Shown here: piece after piece, positions 1-11,835 of the stretch
Numbering within the stretch: position 1 is the stretch's first letter
Layout: each line of letters begins with the position of its first letter
Assembly (NCBI RefSeq): GCF_947623445.1
Contig: NC_135245.1
Location: forward strand, 503,501 to 567,500
Length of the DNA: 64,000 bases
From: Clavelina lepadiformis
Taxonomy: Eukaryota > Chordata > Ascidiacea > Aplousobranchia > Clavelinidae
Direction of reading: 5' to 3'
The notes under the pieces: generated by a model
Told to the model about the DNA's origin: nothing
The model's input: only the letters and a program-made list of their open reading frames with translations
Database searches by the model: none
Made by a program: the position numbers and the translations under genes

Positions 1-939
1 TACAAATGTGGAATACTGGATAAGTAGGCGGGGGATGACAGGTTGAAGATGAAGTTGTGTAGGTCTGATCGTCATTTCTATATCAAACAACTCTCACTTG
101 TTTTTGGCGTAAAAACGTAAAACGGTTGTGATTTGAGATGAAATTAGTGCAATTCAAAACAGAGCATGCAGAAATTATCCTGAAACGAGGTTACATAATA
201 ATCAAACAAGGGCAGTTACTTTGTTTAACCAAGCAGTATATGGGGGTAGTGTTGTATAATTAAACACAGTCAGTTTATTGAACACATTGGAAATTTACAG
301 ACCTTATGCCATGAGAGTAGTTGAAGAAAAAATCAAATTGGACTCGGCCGAATGTGTTTGATCCTCTTCATACATCGACTGGGACTTTGACTTTAAATAA
401 ACATCACAATCAATGGAGGGGTGCAACACATAACACCTTGAACCTGACAATGCCGCAATAAGGATGCGCGTTGATATCAGTCTATCCAGCCCTGATTTCT
501 AGAACGTTATCGTGGTGCAGGTCTGATAAGATTTTAACATTCTTAGTGATTTGCTTCTGCGTTTAATTTCAAAACGCTCTGCTGTAGTTGGTCTCATTTC
601 ATCTGCTTCATTTACGACTTCATAAGCTGGGCAACCATGCAATGCAGTTGACATTATGTTTCCCATGGAATTACAGTGACGATAACAGAGCGGATAGCAA
701 TTCTTGGAGAAGTTTTATTTATTAAATCAGCATTTGTTCGGCTTATTCAACATAATTTGGCAACAACAGCCGTCATTCATCTTGTTCAATGTCAAGAGAT
801 GTCACTAACTACAGGCGGTTCACGATCATGCGAGCTATGCAGCGATGGAGTCAGGCAAACAATCGATCTACGCAGTACAAGCGCGGAACTTTACCTGGTC
901 CGCGCACTGCTGACTTCAGTAAAGCTCAGCAATCTACCT

Positions 940-971
<32 letters not shown>

Positions 972-1850
972 GTTAGTTAATAATATTTAATAATGACGTT
1001 CACTTGGAAGGGCAACTCAGATTTATAATTTAATTCAGATACAGCGATCACTGCAGCTCAAAGTAGTTCGTATCCTGAAATAGACCTACGACGACTCATA
1101 ACATTCATCACATCTAAGTGCTTCCTTGCACCTCCTTAAACTTATTCCTCACTCGCCGGCAACATCAATCATTTGCTTAGTCTCGATCATGGTCAGATTA
1201 AACGCGAATAACGTACCGAGAATATCGGCGAATGGGCGTCGCTTTTCCATTATTATTTTCTTTTCCGGCTTATTGTCAGGTTTATTTGAAACGGAAACAA
1301 ACGTTATAATATTAAGGAGCAAACGTCATAACAGAAACGCCGGACGTAATGAAGGCGAGAAAAATTTGTACAATTAACAGCGAATGCACAGAATCAGGCA
1401 GAGACAGATAGAAGATGCATAAACTATGATGACCAATACAGAAGAGGTCGGTTGTAAAATCCTTCACACCTGAAAATAGCGCGTTTTATTTGCGCAAAGT
1501 ATTGATTTAGAGCCATTATAAAACTAGAAAGACGATTTCAGTCGTAAAACTAAATGCTTGTAACAATGGTGCTCAGGAAATCGTCTTTTATTAGAACCAG
1601 CCTTTTCTACACACAACTTAAAAACTGAAGGTGACTGCACACGGGGTGCGAGCGCACCGATACTCGAGCATGCAATGATTAGTGGCAGTATAGGCGGTAG
1701 CACATGGATGTACAAATATGTTTGTTTCTGTGCAATCTGTGCTTGAGAATACGTTGGCGTGCTCTCGCATGCAGTGCAGGCTACAGACGAAATCACAGAA
1801 TAGTCCAACGCAAGCTTTGCAAGTCACAAATGAATTTTTTCTTCAGCCAC
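1..1850. other. Intergenic, no gene recognised
   Basis: No open frame here looks like a conserved exon and no RNA gene was recognised. The only clear structure is the TAA microsatellite listed separately. A TATAAAT string at about 1855-1861 lies some 50 bases before the first sulfotransferase-like start codon and could be its TATA element. This is inference from spacing only. Confidence 0.5.
943..970. repeat. (TAA)n microsatellite
   Basis: About nine perfect TAA units in a row, read directly. A related ATT-rich tract lies at about 2478-2545 in intron 2 of the first sulfotransferase-like gene. Confidence 0.9.
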
Positions 1851-1907
1851 CTCGTATAAATGTTTTTAGCCTGTAGCTAACACTTAGCAGAAAAGAACGA
1901 AAATACA

Positions 1908-3176
1908 ATGAAAGTTATATGTGCTGGTTTTCCGAAGACTGGAACCAAGACAATGCAAGTTGCATTGAAAGAGTTGGGCTACGATGTTTACGATTTTATG
2001 GAAAATTACAGTTACTTGGGCAAAGATTGGTTCAAAATATTCAAACATGGAGGAACAACTGAAGATTTTCGTCGAATGTTCGAGAACGTGGACGCGGTTA
2101 CAGATGCACCAGCTTGTTATTTCTGGGACGAAATTCACAAAGCTTTCCCTGATGCGAAGGTAACAACCACTTTGAGCTGTTAACAGCAGTAAAAATAATA
2201 ACAACCACAATTGATTGAAATGTTGTACACATCAGGACTGTCAAGTATTTTGTATTCTTTGATAAACGAGAATGTGCAATACACAGATTATCTTCACTTG
2301 GCGAGACGAGGCTTCATGGACCAGAAGTTTTTGTGCTCAAGGTGCCGCTGAGTGCCAACCGCTTTTCCGCATAGTGCGCGTATTATCCCCGACCTATAGA
2401 AGGTTCAACGCCTTCATGCGCAGTGTAGGTAAGATCATTTTTAATAGTATTATATTCAACCTCACCATTATTAACCAACCATTATTATTATATAATTATT
2501 ATTATTATTATTAACCATTATTATTCAACCATTATTATTATTCAACTTCAATGATATTCAGAATTCATAAACTTCAATCTTGGCAGTTGTTTTCTTGACT
2601 ATTTTTATGGCCGCTTCTAATCAATTGTTTTCTTGCCAAGGTGAACACTCAAGACCATTTTTAGCTATGACATATTTTGTAGGTCGCACGGTATTCGGGA
2701 CAACAGTTCAAAGGCATTGGTTTAAACAAGACACGTTCAGTTCATTGATCGCTAGAATGTCCTGCCGAAGACACAACGCTCATATTTTGCAGGTTGGATT
2801 GTTACTGTAACGAAATTTCTGCTTCGATACTTCCAAAACCTGTGGGTTACATTAGCAGAGTAAACTGCTTCTCACTAAAACGATTTTCTTCACAATTTTT
2901 TGAAAAAAATAATTAAATACTTCCTAGAACGCTCCTAAGGACAAACTGCTGGTGTACAACGTCAAAGAAGGTTGGGAACCTCTGTGTAAATTCCTCGGAG
3001 TTGATGTTCCTTCAAAACCATTTCCTCACAAGAACAAACAAGGTGAAATCATGGAAGAACTGCTGGCAAATGACCCATTGTTTATCCAAGCAAGACGCGA
3101 ATGCTTGGTTTTGGTAACTGGGATGGCTGCTTTGTTTTGCTACGGCGCATACAAACTTGTTGGATATCTTCGATAA
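1908..3176 (+). CDS. Sulfotransferase-like protein with C-terminal membrane helix, copy 1
   Basis: Exons 1908-2159, 2287-2428, 2683-2792 and 2928-3176 join in phases 0, 1, 0 with GT-AG introns to give about 250 aa. Residues 6-15 (FPKTGTKTMQ) look like the 5'-phosphosulfate loop of sulfotransferases, and exon 2 opens with IIFTWRDEASW, matching the R..S 3'-phosphate strand-helix. Exon 4 carries the family signature YNVKEGWEPLCKFLGV, then a hydrophobic segment (LVLVTGMAALFCYGAYKLVG) near the C-terminus. The order matches Sulfotransfer_4 (PF17784) proteins; this is family knowledge, not a search. The start at 1908 is chosen because MKV(I/V)..G..KTGTK is shared by all copies. The likely role is PAPS-dependent sulfation or a derived nucleotide-binding role on a cytosolic membrane face; the substrate is unknown. 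AATAAA occurs at 3341 and 3364. Confidence 0.85.
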
Positions 3177-3199
3177 CAACGTTCTTACAACAATGCGGC

Positions 3200-4430
3200 A
3201 AACGCTTGTTTATTGCAACTTCACCTTATAGCAATGCTTTTGGCATTCTTTCGTGGATGCTTATGTAATTAACATGGAAGCGTGGAACATGAAAGTGAAA
3301 TGAATTTGTAGAAGTTATACTTGAAGTCAGCAGTGCAAGAAATAAACATGAAGTTGAGCCAGGAATAAATTTGCTGAGCAAAAGCTACCAGAATTACACC
3401 AGTTGAGAAATTCGTTTGAGCAAAATGAATAGCGCGGTCACCAGGAGCCCTGATGTTAGCATTTAGTTGTTTATTAATTTCTGGTATCAGCTCGATCGGG
3501 CAAGCTGTTCTTTATTTAGCTCGGTCCGGTTTTACACTCCGCTTATTTTTGTCAGCCGAAGCGTTTGACTTCCATCATCTAATGTTACCCTAATCACTTA
3601 ATACCTGAGATAGATCATGGAATCGCAAAACCGGATAACTAGAAATCAACACAAACACAATCTATTTCAATACAATCATCAGCCAAGCTAGAACAAAATG
3701 AAAGATGACCCACAGCCGACAGACATTCGATCCTGAACACCATTCCACAGCACAGACACAAATATTTCATATAAAGTTTTGTGACGACAATAGCTGCAGT
3801 GTTATTTTCGAAACAAGTTAATAAAACAGCATAAAAGAAAATCTGCTTTTATTTCATATTCTTCGAAAACTGTTTTACGTATTGTGTCGAATCAACAAAG
3901 AATATTCCAATATTGGTTTAATATAAATTACGTTGTTCAGTACCCAAATAATGTTTTGCCCCAATTTACACCCGGACAATTGAAAACTCAACAATTCTGA
4001 CTCTCTATTCCAGAGGGTTTGAATTGTCGCGATGCGCACAAGGATACGTCAGTGTGCCTATTTATGATGCCAGTTTCAAATATCGTTGCTTACCAATCAT
4101 CACTCGATGTATAAAATACAGCAATGTGCTGTACAGGGCACATACCTTATGTCCACGACACATAACATTTTGCACTAAGTCATTTCACAAAGCTGCTTTT
4201 TGTTGGCTAGGTGGTGATTGCTCCAGTTTTTGTAATCTAAGAGAATGTAGAAATATAACTGGACACATCATCGTGGAAAAAGTGGTGAACTCAATGGTTT
4301 GGGTAAAAAGTACCTTAGCCTGCAATGTAAGACATCAAACACTTTGGTTTACTTCGTGAAATAAATCTCTCCGAAATCAGACCAAACTGCAGACATTTTC
4401 CGACTATTGGAATGTTTGTTCTGCAATACA
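3200..4430. other. Intergenic spacer between sulfotransferase-like copies 1 and 2
   Basis: After the two polyadenylation signals of copy 1 no family exon remnant was found. The open stretch at 4024-4359 has no recognisable protein features and no matching splice partners, so it was not called. Confidence 0.5.
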
Positions 4431-4586
4431 CCCGGCCACCGGATTAACTATGTTCCGGACGAAGAAGTGTAAATATTTGATCAGTTTGAGCAAAGCTTGT
4501 TGGTTTCTCGTGTCAGTTTGTACAAGATCGCTTGACAACAGCACGGTTGTTTGCAACTTTTCGAAGCCCTACAAGATTTAGCCAAA
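4431..4586 (+). promoter_or_regulatory. Duplicated 5' flank (promoter/leader) of copy 2
   Basis: This segment is closely repeated at 6863-7015 in front of the orphan exon-1 pseudogene. The two copies share long identical blocks such as AAATATTTGATCAGTTTGA and end in the same GATTTAGCCAAAATG start context. The TTTAG five bases before the ATG is a possible splice acceptor. That a whole 5' flank was copied with the gene is read directly; promoter function is inferred. Confidence 0.6.
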
Positions 4587-5548
4587 ATGAAAGTTATATT
4601 TGCTGGTTTTTCCAAGACTGGTACGAAAACGATGCAAGCTGCGTTGACCGAGTTAGGATACAATGTCTATGATTTTGTTGAACAGTACACCTACTTGGGC
4701 AAAGAATGGGCTAAAATAATGACCGAAGGCGGAACAACAGAAGACTTTCGTCGAATGTTCGAGAATGTGGACGCGGTTACAGATGCGCCAGCTTATTACT
4801 TCTGGGATGAAATTCACAAAGCTTTCCCTGATGCAAAGGTAAACAGGCAAACTGATTTAGCCTCCATAGAAGGTTATAAGTTACTTATGTAAACTTTAAC
4901 TTTCTCGCAACAGATAGTTTTCTCAATGAGAGATGAAGATGCCTGGAACAGAAGCATGCAACGACAGATCGTTGAAAACTCAACTCCTCTGATGCGACTG
5001 CTGAGAGTTGTGTCACCTTCATTCCGAGGATTGTTTAACCACACCGCGAATGCAAGTATGGCGTCATATTAAAGAAACGCTTTGTAGATTCATTTGTAAC
5101 TGACCAGTCTTGACTATGCACAGGGCTGGTGATGTTTGGAACGCAGCTGAAAACAAGTCTCTTCAAGCCTTATGAAAGAAATGAGCTGCTTGAAAGAATG
5201 AGTTACAGGAGACACAACGCTCATGTGCTGCAGGTTTATATGATTTAACTTTTGCAAGTAATCAGATCACCCTTCTTAAAAAACTAAATTCTAACGAATC
5301 ACTTCCAGAACGCTCCAAAGGACAAACTGCTGGTGTACAGCGTCAAAGAAGGTTGGGAACCTCTGTGCAAATTCCTCGGAGTTGATGTTCCTTCCAAACC
5401 GTTCCCTCACAAGAACGTGAGAGGAAGTATAGTAGAAGAAGCATTAGCAAAGGAACCGATTATGATTCGAGCTAAACGAGAATTGATATTTTCAATAACT
5501 CTTCTAATCGCTCTGGTTTCTTTTTTCATTTATCAAGTAATGACATGA
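4587..5548 (+). CDS. Sulfotransferase-like protein with C-terminal membrane helix, copy 2
   Basis: Exons 4587-4838, 4914-5055, 5124-5233 and 5309-5548 have the same lengths (252, 142, 110, then 240 nt) and phases as copy 1 and give about 247 aa. Motifs in order are FSKTGTKTMQ, IVFSMRDEDAW, MSYRRHNAHVLQ at the end of exon 3, and KEGWEPLCKFLGV in exon 4. The tail ends in a strong hydrophobic helix (SITLLIALVSFFIYQV) two residues before the stop, the layout of a tail-anchored protein. An in-frame upstream ATG at 4551 is rejected because the family start is at 4587. No defect is visible. Confidence 0.85.
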
Positions 5549-5930
5549 CGTCAAAACCTCTCACGTGGAACGTGATATGAAAGACCTGGTGACGTAATCA
5601 ATTTAATCATGTTTAGTAGAAAAGATGGGTAGAAATGCTGATTTTCACCGTTAATAATTATGGAAAATTTATTGCTTTTTGTGCGTTTTTGTGTAAACGT
5701 CCATCATCAAATAGAAATCTTTTTCTTCCCACCCTTGTTAAAAAAATAAGGCAGAAAATTGTAAGTTTGTGATTAATTGAATATTTGCAGAGTGCTGTCA
5801 AATTTGTTTTCTTTTAGGGTTTGAACCAGTTAGTTCTCAGAAAATTACACTGTTATGTTGTACGACAAAGCGAGCGAAAAAATACAACGTAAATTGTTTC
5901 AGCATTAAGCTAATTATCAGTAATGAGATC

Positions 5931-6671
5931 ATGAAAGTGATTTACATGGGATTTTCAAAATTAAGTAACAAATCATTTCTGGGATGGAATTCGCAAAGGT
6001 TTTCCTGGTGCAACGGTAACATGACTGAACACAGTAACATGGAAAAGAGATAAAATTAATTTCATTCCCTCAAACAATTGTCCGCCAATTCACAGAATAT
6101 CTCTTCTTCCTTGATTATCTGCTCGTTTAAAATTTTGTGCGAAAAACAGAAGCAACTAGATACCTGAGAATGCCAAGAGCCAATTGCGTCACCAACTACG
6201 ACTGTCGTCACCAACTTTATGAAAGAGTGTTTGTTACGTGCTGCTTAGCATTTTGCGTTTGCTTGCTGTACACAACATACTATGTACATTAACTCGTTCA
6301 ATTAATCATCGGTTTCAGTAAGGTTGAGTGGTATATGGGGCTATGCCACACACTTCACTTTTCAAATGAAAGCAACAACTGCAAGATAAATCTGCACATA
6401 AGACACAACACCAAGCGCCACAACTTAGTTACACTACAACATCAAATCATGGTTTATGATAACAACAGTAGACTATATAGTAAGTATAATAGTTTCAAGC
6501 AGCAGATATAAATCCGGTAAAAGCACGGCTGATGGTAAAGTTATCGATTCCTAGGACGCTCCCTGAGAGAAATTATTGTTGTACAGCGTCAAAGAAGGTT
6601 GGGAATCTCTGTGCAAATTCCTCGGATTTGATGTTCCTTCTAGACCATTCTCTCATAGAAACGTGAAATGA
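5931..6671 (+). pseudogene. Sulfotransferase-like pseudogene A (exons 1 and 4 only)
   Basis: An exon-1 start (MKVIY.GFSK) at 5931 runs through a large internal deletion directly into a relic of the FWDEIHKAFPDAK end of the exon, followed by a GT donor near 6017. About 550 bases downstream, 6555-6671 is an exon-4 relic (VKEGW, KFLG, DVPS) ending in an early TGA. No exon 2 or 3 was found between them. It sits in the same orientation as its neighbours, so it is a decayed tandem duplicate. Confidence 0.85.
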
Positions 6672-7015
6672 AATATAACGATTGACAACTTGGGTGAAAA
6701 TATTTGGATCTCCAGCATACAAAATCAAATACTTTGGCTTTTATTGGGGAAATATGCAGAAAATCAGACCTAACAAAAACACGTTTTTCTTCCAGATCAT
6801 TCGAATATGACGAGAAATATCGTTCATAGTTACGAGTTTGATTATCTGTGCTTCCCTACATTCCCGGCCACCGGCTTAACTATGCTCCGTGCGAAGAAAT
6901 GTAAATATTTGATCAGTTTGATCAAAGCTTGTTGGTTTCTCGTGTCAGTTTGTACAAGACCGCTTGACAGCACAATTGCATGCAACTTTTCGTAACCTTA
7001 CAAGATTTAGCCAAA

Positions 7016-7258
7016 ATGAAAGTTATATTTGCTGGTTTTTCAAAGACCGGTACGAAGACAATGCAAACTGCGTTGACCGAGTTCGGATACGATGTCTATG
7101 ATTATATGGAACAGTACACGTTCCTGGGCAAGGAATGGGCTAAAATAATGAGCGAAGGCGGAACTTTTCGTCGAATGTTTGAGAATATAGACGCGGTGAC
7201 AGATGCATCAGCCTTCTCCTTTTGAGAAGATATCCACAAACCTTTCCCCGAAGCAAAG
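7016..7258 (+). pseudogene. Sulfotransferase-like pseudogene B (orphan exon 1)
   Basis: Exon 1 is nearly intact (FSKTGTKTMQTALTEFGYD) and keeps its donor at 7258/7259, but it has an in-frame 12-base loss of the TTED codons. The Trp codon of the conserved FWDEIHK is TGA. No exon 2, 3 or 4 follows before the next gene starts at 7566. Its 5' flank is a copy of that of copy 2, so this looks like a partial duplication. Confidence 0.85.
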
Positions 7259-7565
7259 GTAGAGACTTACCTACCTATGGAAGTTGAATGCAAACAACTG
7301 GTTTAATTTCCAATAAGTGCGGTGAGTAATTTAACTTTAGAAGAATACAACACACCGCAAAAACTTAACTTTCTCTTCAAATGTCTGAGATGCTTTCGTT
7401 TGTACTTGTAAGTACTTGCAGAGCGCCGCCATATTGGTTTTTAGACTTTGAGCGAGTTATATCGCAGAAAGTAAACTGTTCTGAAGCGCGACAAGATGAG
7501 TAAACATTAAAAAACTACAAAGCAAACTCTTTCAGCAAATTTGTCAGTCAGTCAGCTCAGACATC

Positions 7566-8790
7566 ATGAAGGTTATTTACGCTGGATTTTCAAAGACCGG
7601 CACCAAGTCGATGCAAGCTGCGTTGACCGAGTTAGGCTACAATGTTTATGACTTTATGGAGCAATACAAATACCAGGGCAAGGAATGGATGAAAATATTC
7701 AAATATGGAGGAACAACTGAAGATTTTCGTAAAATGTTCGAGAATGTGGACGCGGTGACAGATATGCCAGCTTGTTATTTCTGGGATGAAATCCACAAAG
7801 CTTTCCCTGATGCAAAGGTAATGGAACCAAGTTAGTATAAAGAAATAGATGTGAGTATTTCACCGTTAGTAAGTCGCGCAGCCTGTTGTTAAAGATAGGC
7901 GGTTAGGTTAGGAGAATGGGTTGAGGATGAGTATTTGCTTTCCCTGATGCAAAAGTGACCTGTGAAGACACAATTAAACGTGAAAAAATTTAGATTAACA
8001 TTAAGTTGTTTCAATTTACCAGTAATTATAATTATTAGTTGAATCAGGAAGAATTTGTTTTTCTTAGATCGTCTTCTCAATTCGCGATGAAGAATCTTGG
8101 ATGAAAAGTTTAAATAAACAGATGCTTGAGAACACCAAACCAATTTTTAGACTTTTGCGTTTACTGTCACCGACCATGTGGCAAATGACTAGTTACGGAG
8201 ATCTGATGAGTAAAATACTTATAGAATGTCTACATGGCATAGCATCGTGTATATTACGTGGCCGGTTTGTTATCGCCGTTTTATTGTTTCAAGGCTTGGT
8301 GATTTTCGGATTTTCAAATTGGATGAACGAAACCGCTGCCAGAATGACTTACAGGAGACACAACGCCCATGTGCTCCAGGTTGTTCAACTTATGACGTCA
8401 CATCGCAATATCAAAATTTGACGTCATGATTACAGCAAAGCAGTAGGCCTAAGTACAAATCGTATAGACTTTTATTTTATTTATGTTCAGAACGCTCCCA
8501 AGGACAAACTGCTGGTGTACAACGTCAAAGAAGGTTGGGAACCTCTGTGTAAATTCCTCGGAGTTGATGTTCCTTCCAAACCATTTCCTCATAGAAACGT
8601 GAGAGGAAATATTTTGCAGGAGATGCTCGAGAAAGATCCAATATTTATTCGTGGACAACGCGAAGTTATGATTTCTATGGCCACACTGTTAGCTTTGTTT
8701 TCTTACGGCTCGTATAGATTTGTGACGTCAAATCCCATGACTTGGTTAGGTCGTTTTCATAGTTTCTTGACCGCTTTTACTTCATCATAG
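7566..8790 (+). CDS. Sulfotransferase-like protein with C-terminal membrane helix, copy 3
   Basis: Exons 7566-7817, 8068-8209, 8294-8379 and 8491-8790 give about 259 aa. Exon 3 is 86 nt instead of 110, an in-frame loss of eight codons just before MTYRRHNAHVLQ. Motifs are FSKTGTKSMQ at the start, IVFSIRDEESW in exon 2 and KEGWEPLCKFLGV in exon 4. The hydrophobic helix (VMISMATLLALFSYGSYRF) is followed by about 25 more residues, so the tail is longer than in copy 2. AATAAA occurs at 8930. Intron 1 opens with a patch almost identical to that of copy 4. Confidence 0.85.
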
Positions 8791-8839
8791 CAGACGTTGT
8801 GTATTGAGTTAAGGAGCATAAATTGCTGCAACACCTTTT

Positions 8840-9700
8840 ATCAACTCAATTTATATCGTTGTGTCAAGAAACAGACAGACTTGATATCTCGATCAGACTT
8901 GATCACAACCAACTGTTGTTGGTTGGAGTAATAAAATGTTGTGGCCTTTTAACGTATTTCAGTTGGTATTGAGTTATAGTTCATGGTTACTTGGTTATAG
9001 CTCGAGTTGTTCCGCCTATATTCAATGAGTGTCCGTCGTGAAATCTTCCGCAGCCAGAATTGTGACGTCATTAAATTTTCTTAAACTGGACAAAGTTTGT
9101 CCATTAAAATGTTCATTTCATTGACATCGCGATATGTTTCAATTCCACTGAAGACTAGAACAAGATTCACAGGATTCAATACTAGAAAGATGAAGGTCCA
9201 AATTAGACTGTTAGAGGAGAACAGTAATAGCAATAATAAGGAATTTTTTGGGTGTCTGCCAATAATAATATTCACAGTTTTTCTGGTTAGTAACGGAAAA
9301 TACGTCACAAAACAAATAAACGTTTAAACGACATGAAGCGCAGACAAAAGAAAACCTTCGACAGGAAATGTTTGCAGACTGTGAGCTAAGCGATATGTCA
9401 CGAAGTTGGACTGGAACCTTATATCTTGCGAGAAATTACAAACAGATAGTTACTGACGTCACATAATTATATTCAATATTTTGTTTCACCGACGATTTGC
9501 AATTTTGCATGCCTCCATACGTCACAGGTTAACATCATAACGTTATTATTCGGTTCACGCATCAGTGCATGGTTGGTTGCTTTGTGTACACTTCAAACCA
9601 GATTATTGACTTTATTATGTAAGACACCCTGAGGCTTTTAACATAATGCACAAGACGAGGTGAAGGTTTATTTTATGTAATTGTTGCGTCATTTAAACCT
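8840..9700. other. Spacer between copies 3 and 4
   Basis: No exon was recognised. The palindrome TGACGTCA occurs twice (about 9062 and 9454). The overlapping open frames at 9081-9327 on both strands show no protein family features. Confidence 0.5.
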
Positions 9701-9738
9701 TTATCTAACACAAGCAGCAGTTTGATAGGCGCTTTGCA

Positions 9739-11170
9739 ATGAAGGTAATATGCGCCGGATTACACAAGACCGGCACCAAGTCGATGCAAGCTGCATTGAC
9801 CGAGTTAGGCTACAATGTTTATGACTTTATGGAACACTACACTTACTTGGGCAATGAATGGACGAAGATAATGAGCAAAGGTGGAACAACAGAAGATTTT
9901 TGTCGAATGTTCAAGAATGTGGACGCGGTGACAGATGTGCCAGCTTGTACGTTCTGGGATGAAATCCACAAAGCTTTCCCTGATGCAAAGGTAATGGAAC
10001 CAAGTTAGTATAAAGAAATAGATGTGAGTATTTCACCGTTAGTAAGTCGCGCAGCCTGTTGTTAAAGATAGGCGGTTAGGTTAGGGTTAGGAGAATGGGT
10101 TTCATTAAAGTCTGATTTAGATGAGAAGGTAGATTTGGGTTGGCTTCAGTTTATTATGCTATAACATTCAAGTTAGATTGTAAGGAGCTGTGAAAATGAA
10201 TTCAAACTTACGTATTTTTCGATGAAATAGTCACAGCTAAAAGAAATTTGTGACATTGTCAGCTCATCAGCTCCTTTCAAAACACCTGCTGAAGCGCTTA
10301 ACTTTACAGATAGTTCTTTGTCTGAGGGATAGCGAAGACGAATGGGCAAAGAGCGTTGGAAATGAAGCAGTTTCTGAAGCCCGTTGGCTCATTCTTATAG
10401 GCCTCGTGTTTTCGCCAACCCTGAGACGCTTGAGAGAACATAAAAATTATTGCAGTAAGTAAAATTATTTCATTCGCTTGGGTGTTTCCAAAAGTTTTCT
10501 ATAAATCTCGCTGTTGCTTCTCTTTCCTTCCTACTTCGCGACGTGCGCAGTGTACAGCGCATTTGGAACCACTTATAACAAGGAATCGCTTTTCAAAACA
10601 CCTCACTACAATCAGATGTTGACCCGGATGCATTATCGTCGTCATAATGCCCATGTACTGCAGGTTTGTGACGTAAAAATAGTTCTAGGTCAGCGATATT
10701 CAAGTAGGAGAGCTTGCTACCCATGCTTAATTCATTGCTAGATTTCTTGGGGTGAGATTCAGGTTTTTACATATCCAGTGTATTTGTACTGATCCAGTGC
10801 GTTGTTGGGTTGTGGTTTTGATCATTTTGTTTACCAATTTCCGGATTTCCTTCGTCTTCGACGCAAATGTGACTTTTTAAAAGTTGTTTAAATTCTAACG
10901 ATCAACTTCCAGAACGCTCCCAAGGACAAACTGCTGGTGTACAACGTCAAAGAAGGTTGGGAACCTCTGTGTAAATTCCTCGGAGTTGATGTTCCTTCCA
11001 AACCATTCCCTCATAGAAATAAAAAAGGTTCAATCGTCGATGAATATCTTGAATCAAATCCAGTGTTGATTCGCGCTCAGCGAGAAATAATTTTCTTCGT
11101 CGCTTTGTTGATCGTCATTATCTCTGTTGCGTCATACATGCTTATTGCCTTGTTTAATAATGATAATTGA
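9739..11170 (+). CDS. Sulfotransferase-like protein with C-terminal membrane helix, copy 4
   Basis: Exons 9739-9990, 10310-10454, 10551-10663 and 10913-11170 give about 255 aa. Exons 2 and 3 are each one codon longer than in copies 1 and 2. The loop motif is LHKTGTKSMQ; exon 2 begins IVLCLRDSEDEW, keeping the Arg-Asp; exon 3 ends MHYRRHNAHVLQ; exon 4 carries KEGWEPLCKFLGV. The C-terminal helix is IIFFVALLIVIISVASYMLI, four to eight residues from the end. AATAAA is at 11278. The gene is tail to tail with the inverted copy 5. Confidence 0.85.
10072..10092 (+). repeat. Short GTTAGG telomere-like repeat in intron 1 of copy 4
   Basis: The intron contains GGTTAGGTTAGGGTTAGG. The matching intron of copy 3 (about 7900-7912) has one six-base unit less inside an otherwise near-identical flank. 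Confidence 0.6.
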
Positions 11171-11835
11171 GAGCTCTTATATATAAACTATAACGTTGTA
11201 TATTATATCATATAACTGCTATTAACTGCACGGTCCAACACTTAAACAATTATGATCAACTAACAATATAGCGAAGTAATAAAACTTCATCAAGTTTACA
11301 AATTGATGTGGTCATCGACCAATCGTTCATTCTGGTTAAAACAAAAATCTTTCAGTTGATTAATCGTTCTAATACAGTAGTTCTTTATGCAAGCACAAAT
11401 TATGCTGCGATCAACGTTTCGAAGGGCCAAATTGTTCAAAATTGAAGTTGTAATTGCTGCTTTGTATCAAGAATAGAATGCAAACATAAGTTGGGCTGTG
11501 CTCTTCATTCATAAGCTTCAACTTAGTAAAGCTTGCTCCAACCATCTCAATTCTCAAGTTGAAAGTATTTGGCGTTGTTGACATTTTGGCGAATTGTCCA
11601 TGTAATCAGGTAAGACAATTTATTTTATTTGACTTCAATTTACAAAAGCGTCTCCATTCAGCAACACATAGGCTATAAAGGGAATAACTCAATTATGTTA
11701 GATTCAGCAATTAAATCAACTTTGTGGCCGAATAATGTTCGCAGTCTGTAGCTATTTAAAAAAATGACCGACATAAAAGAAAGATCAAGTTTTTGTGAAC
11801 AAAGTAATATCATGACCTTTAAGCAAGGGGTCAAG

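Noticed and set aside
676-945. Open frame of 89 codons near the left end
   Set aside because: No recognisable protein feature, no splice partner, runs into the TAA microsatellite.
4024-4359. 111-codon frame between sulfotransferase copies
   Set aside because: Composition is not protein-like for the neighbourhood and it is unrelated to any family exon.
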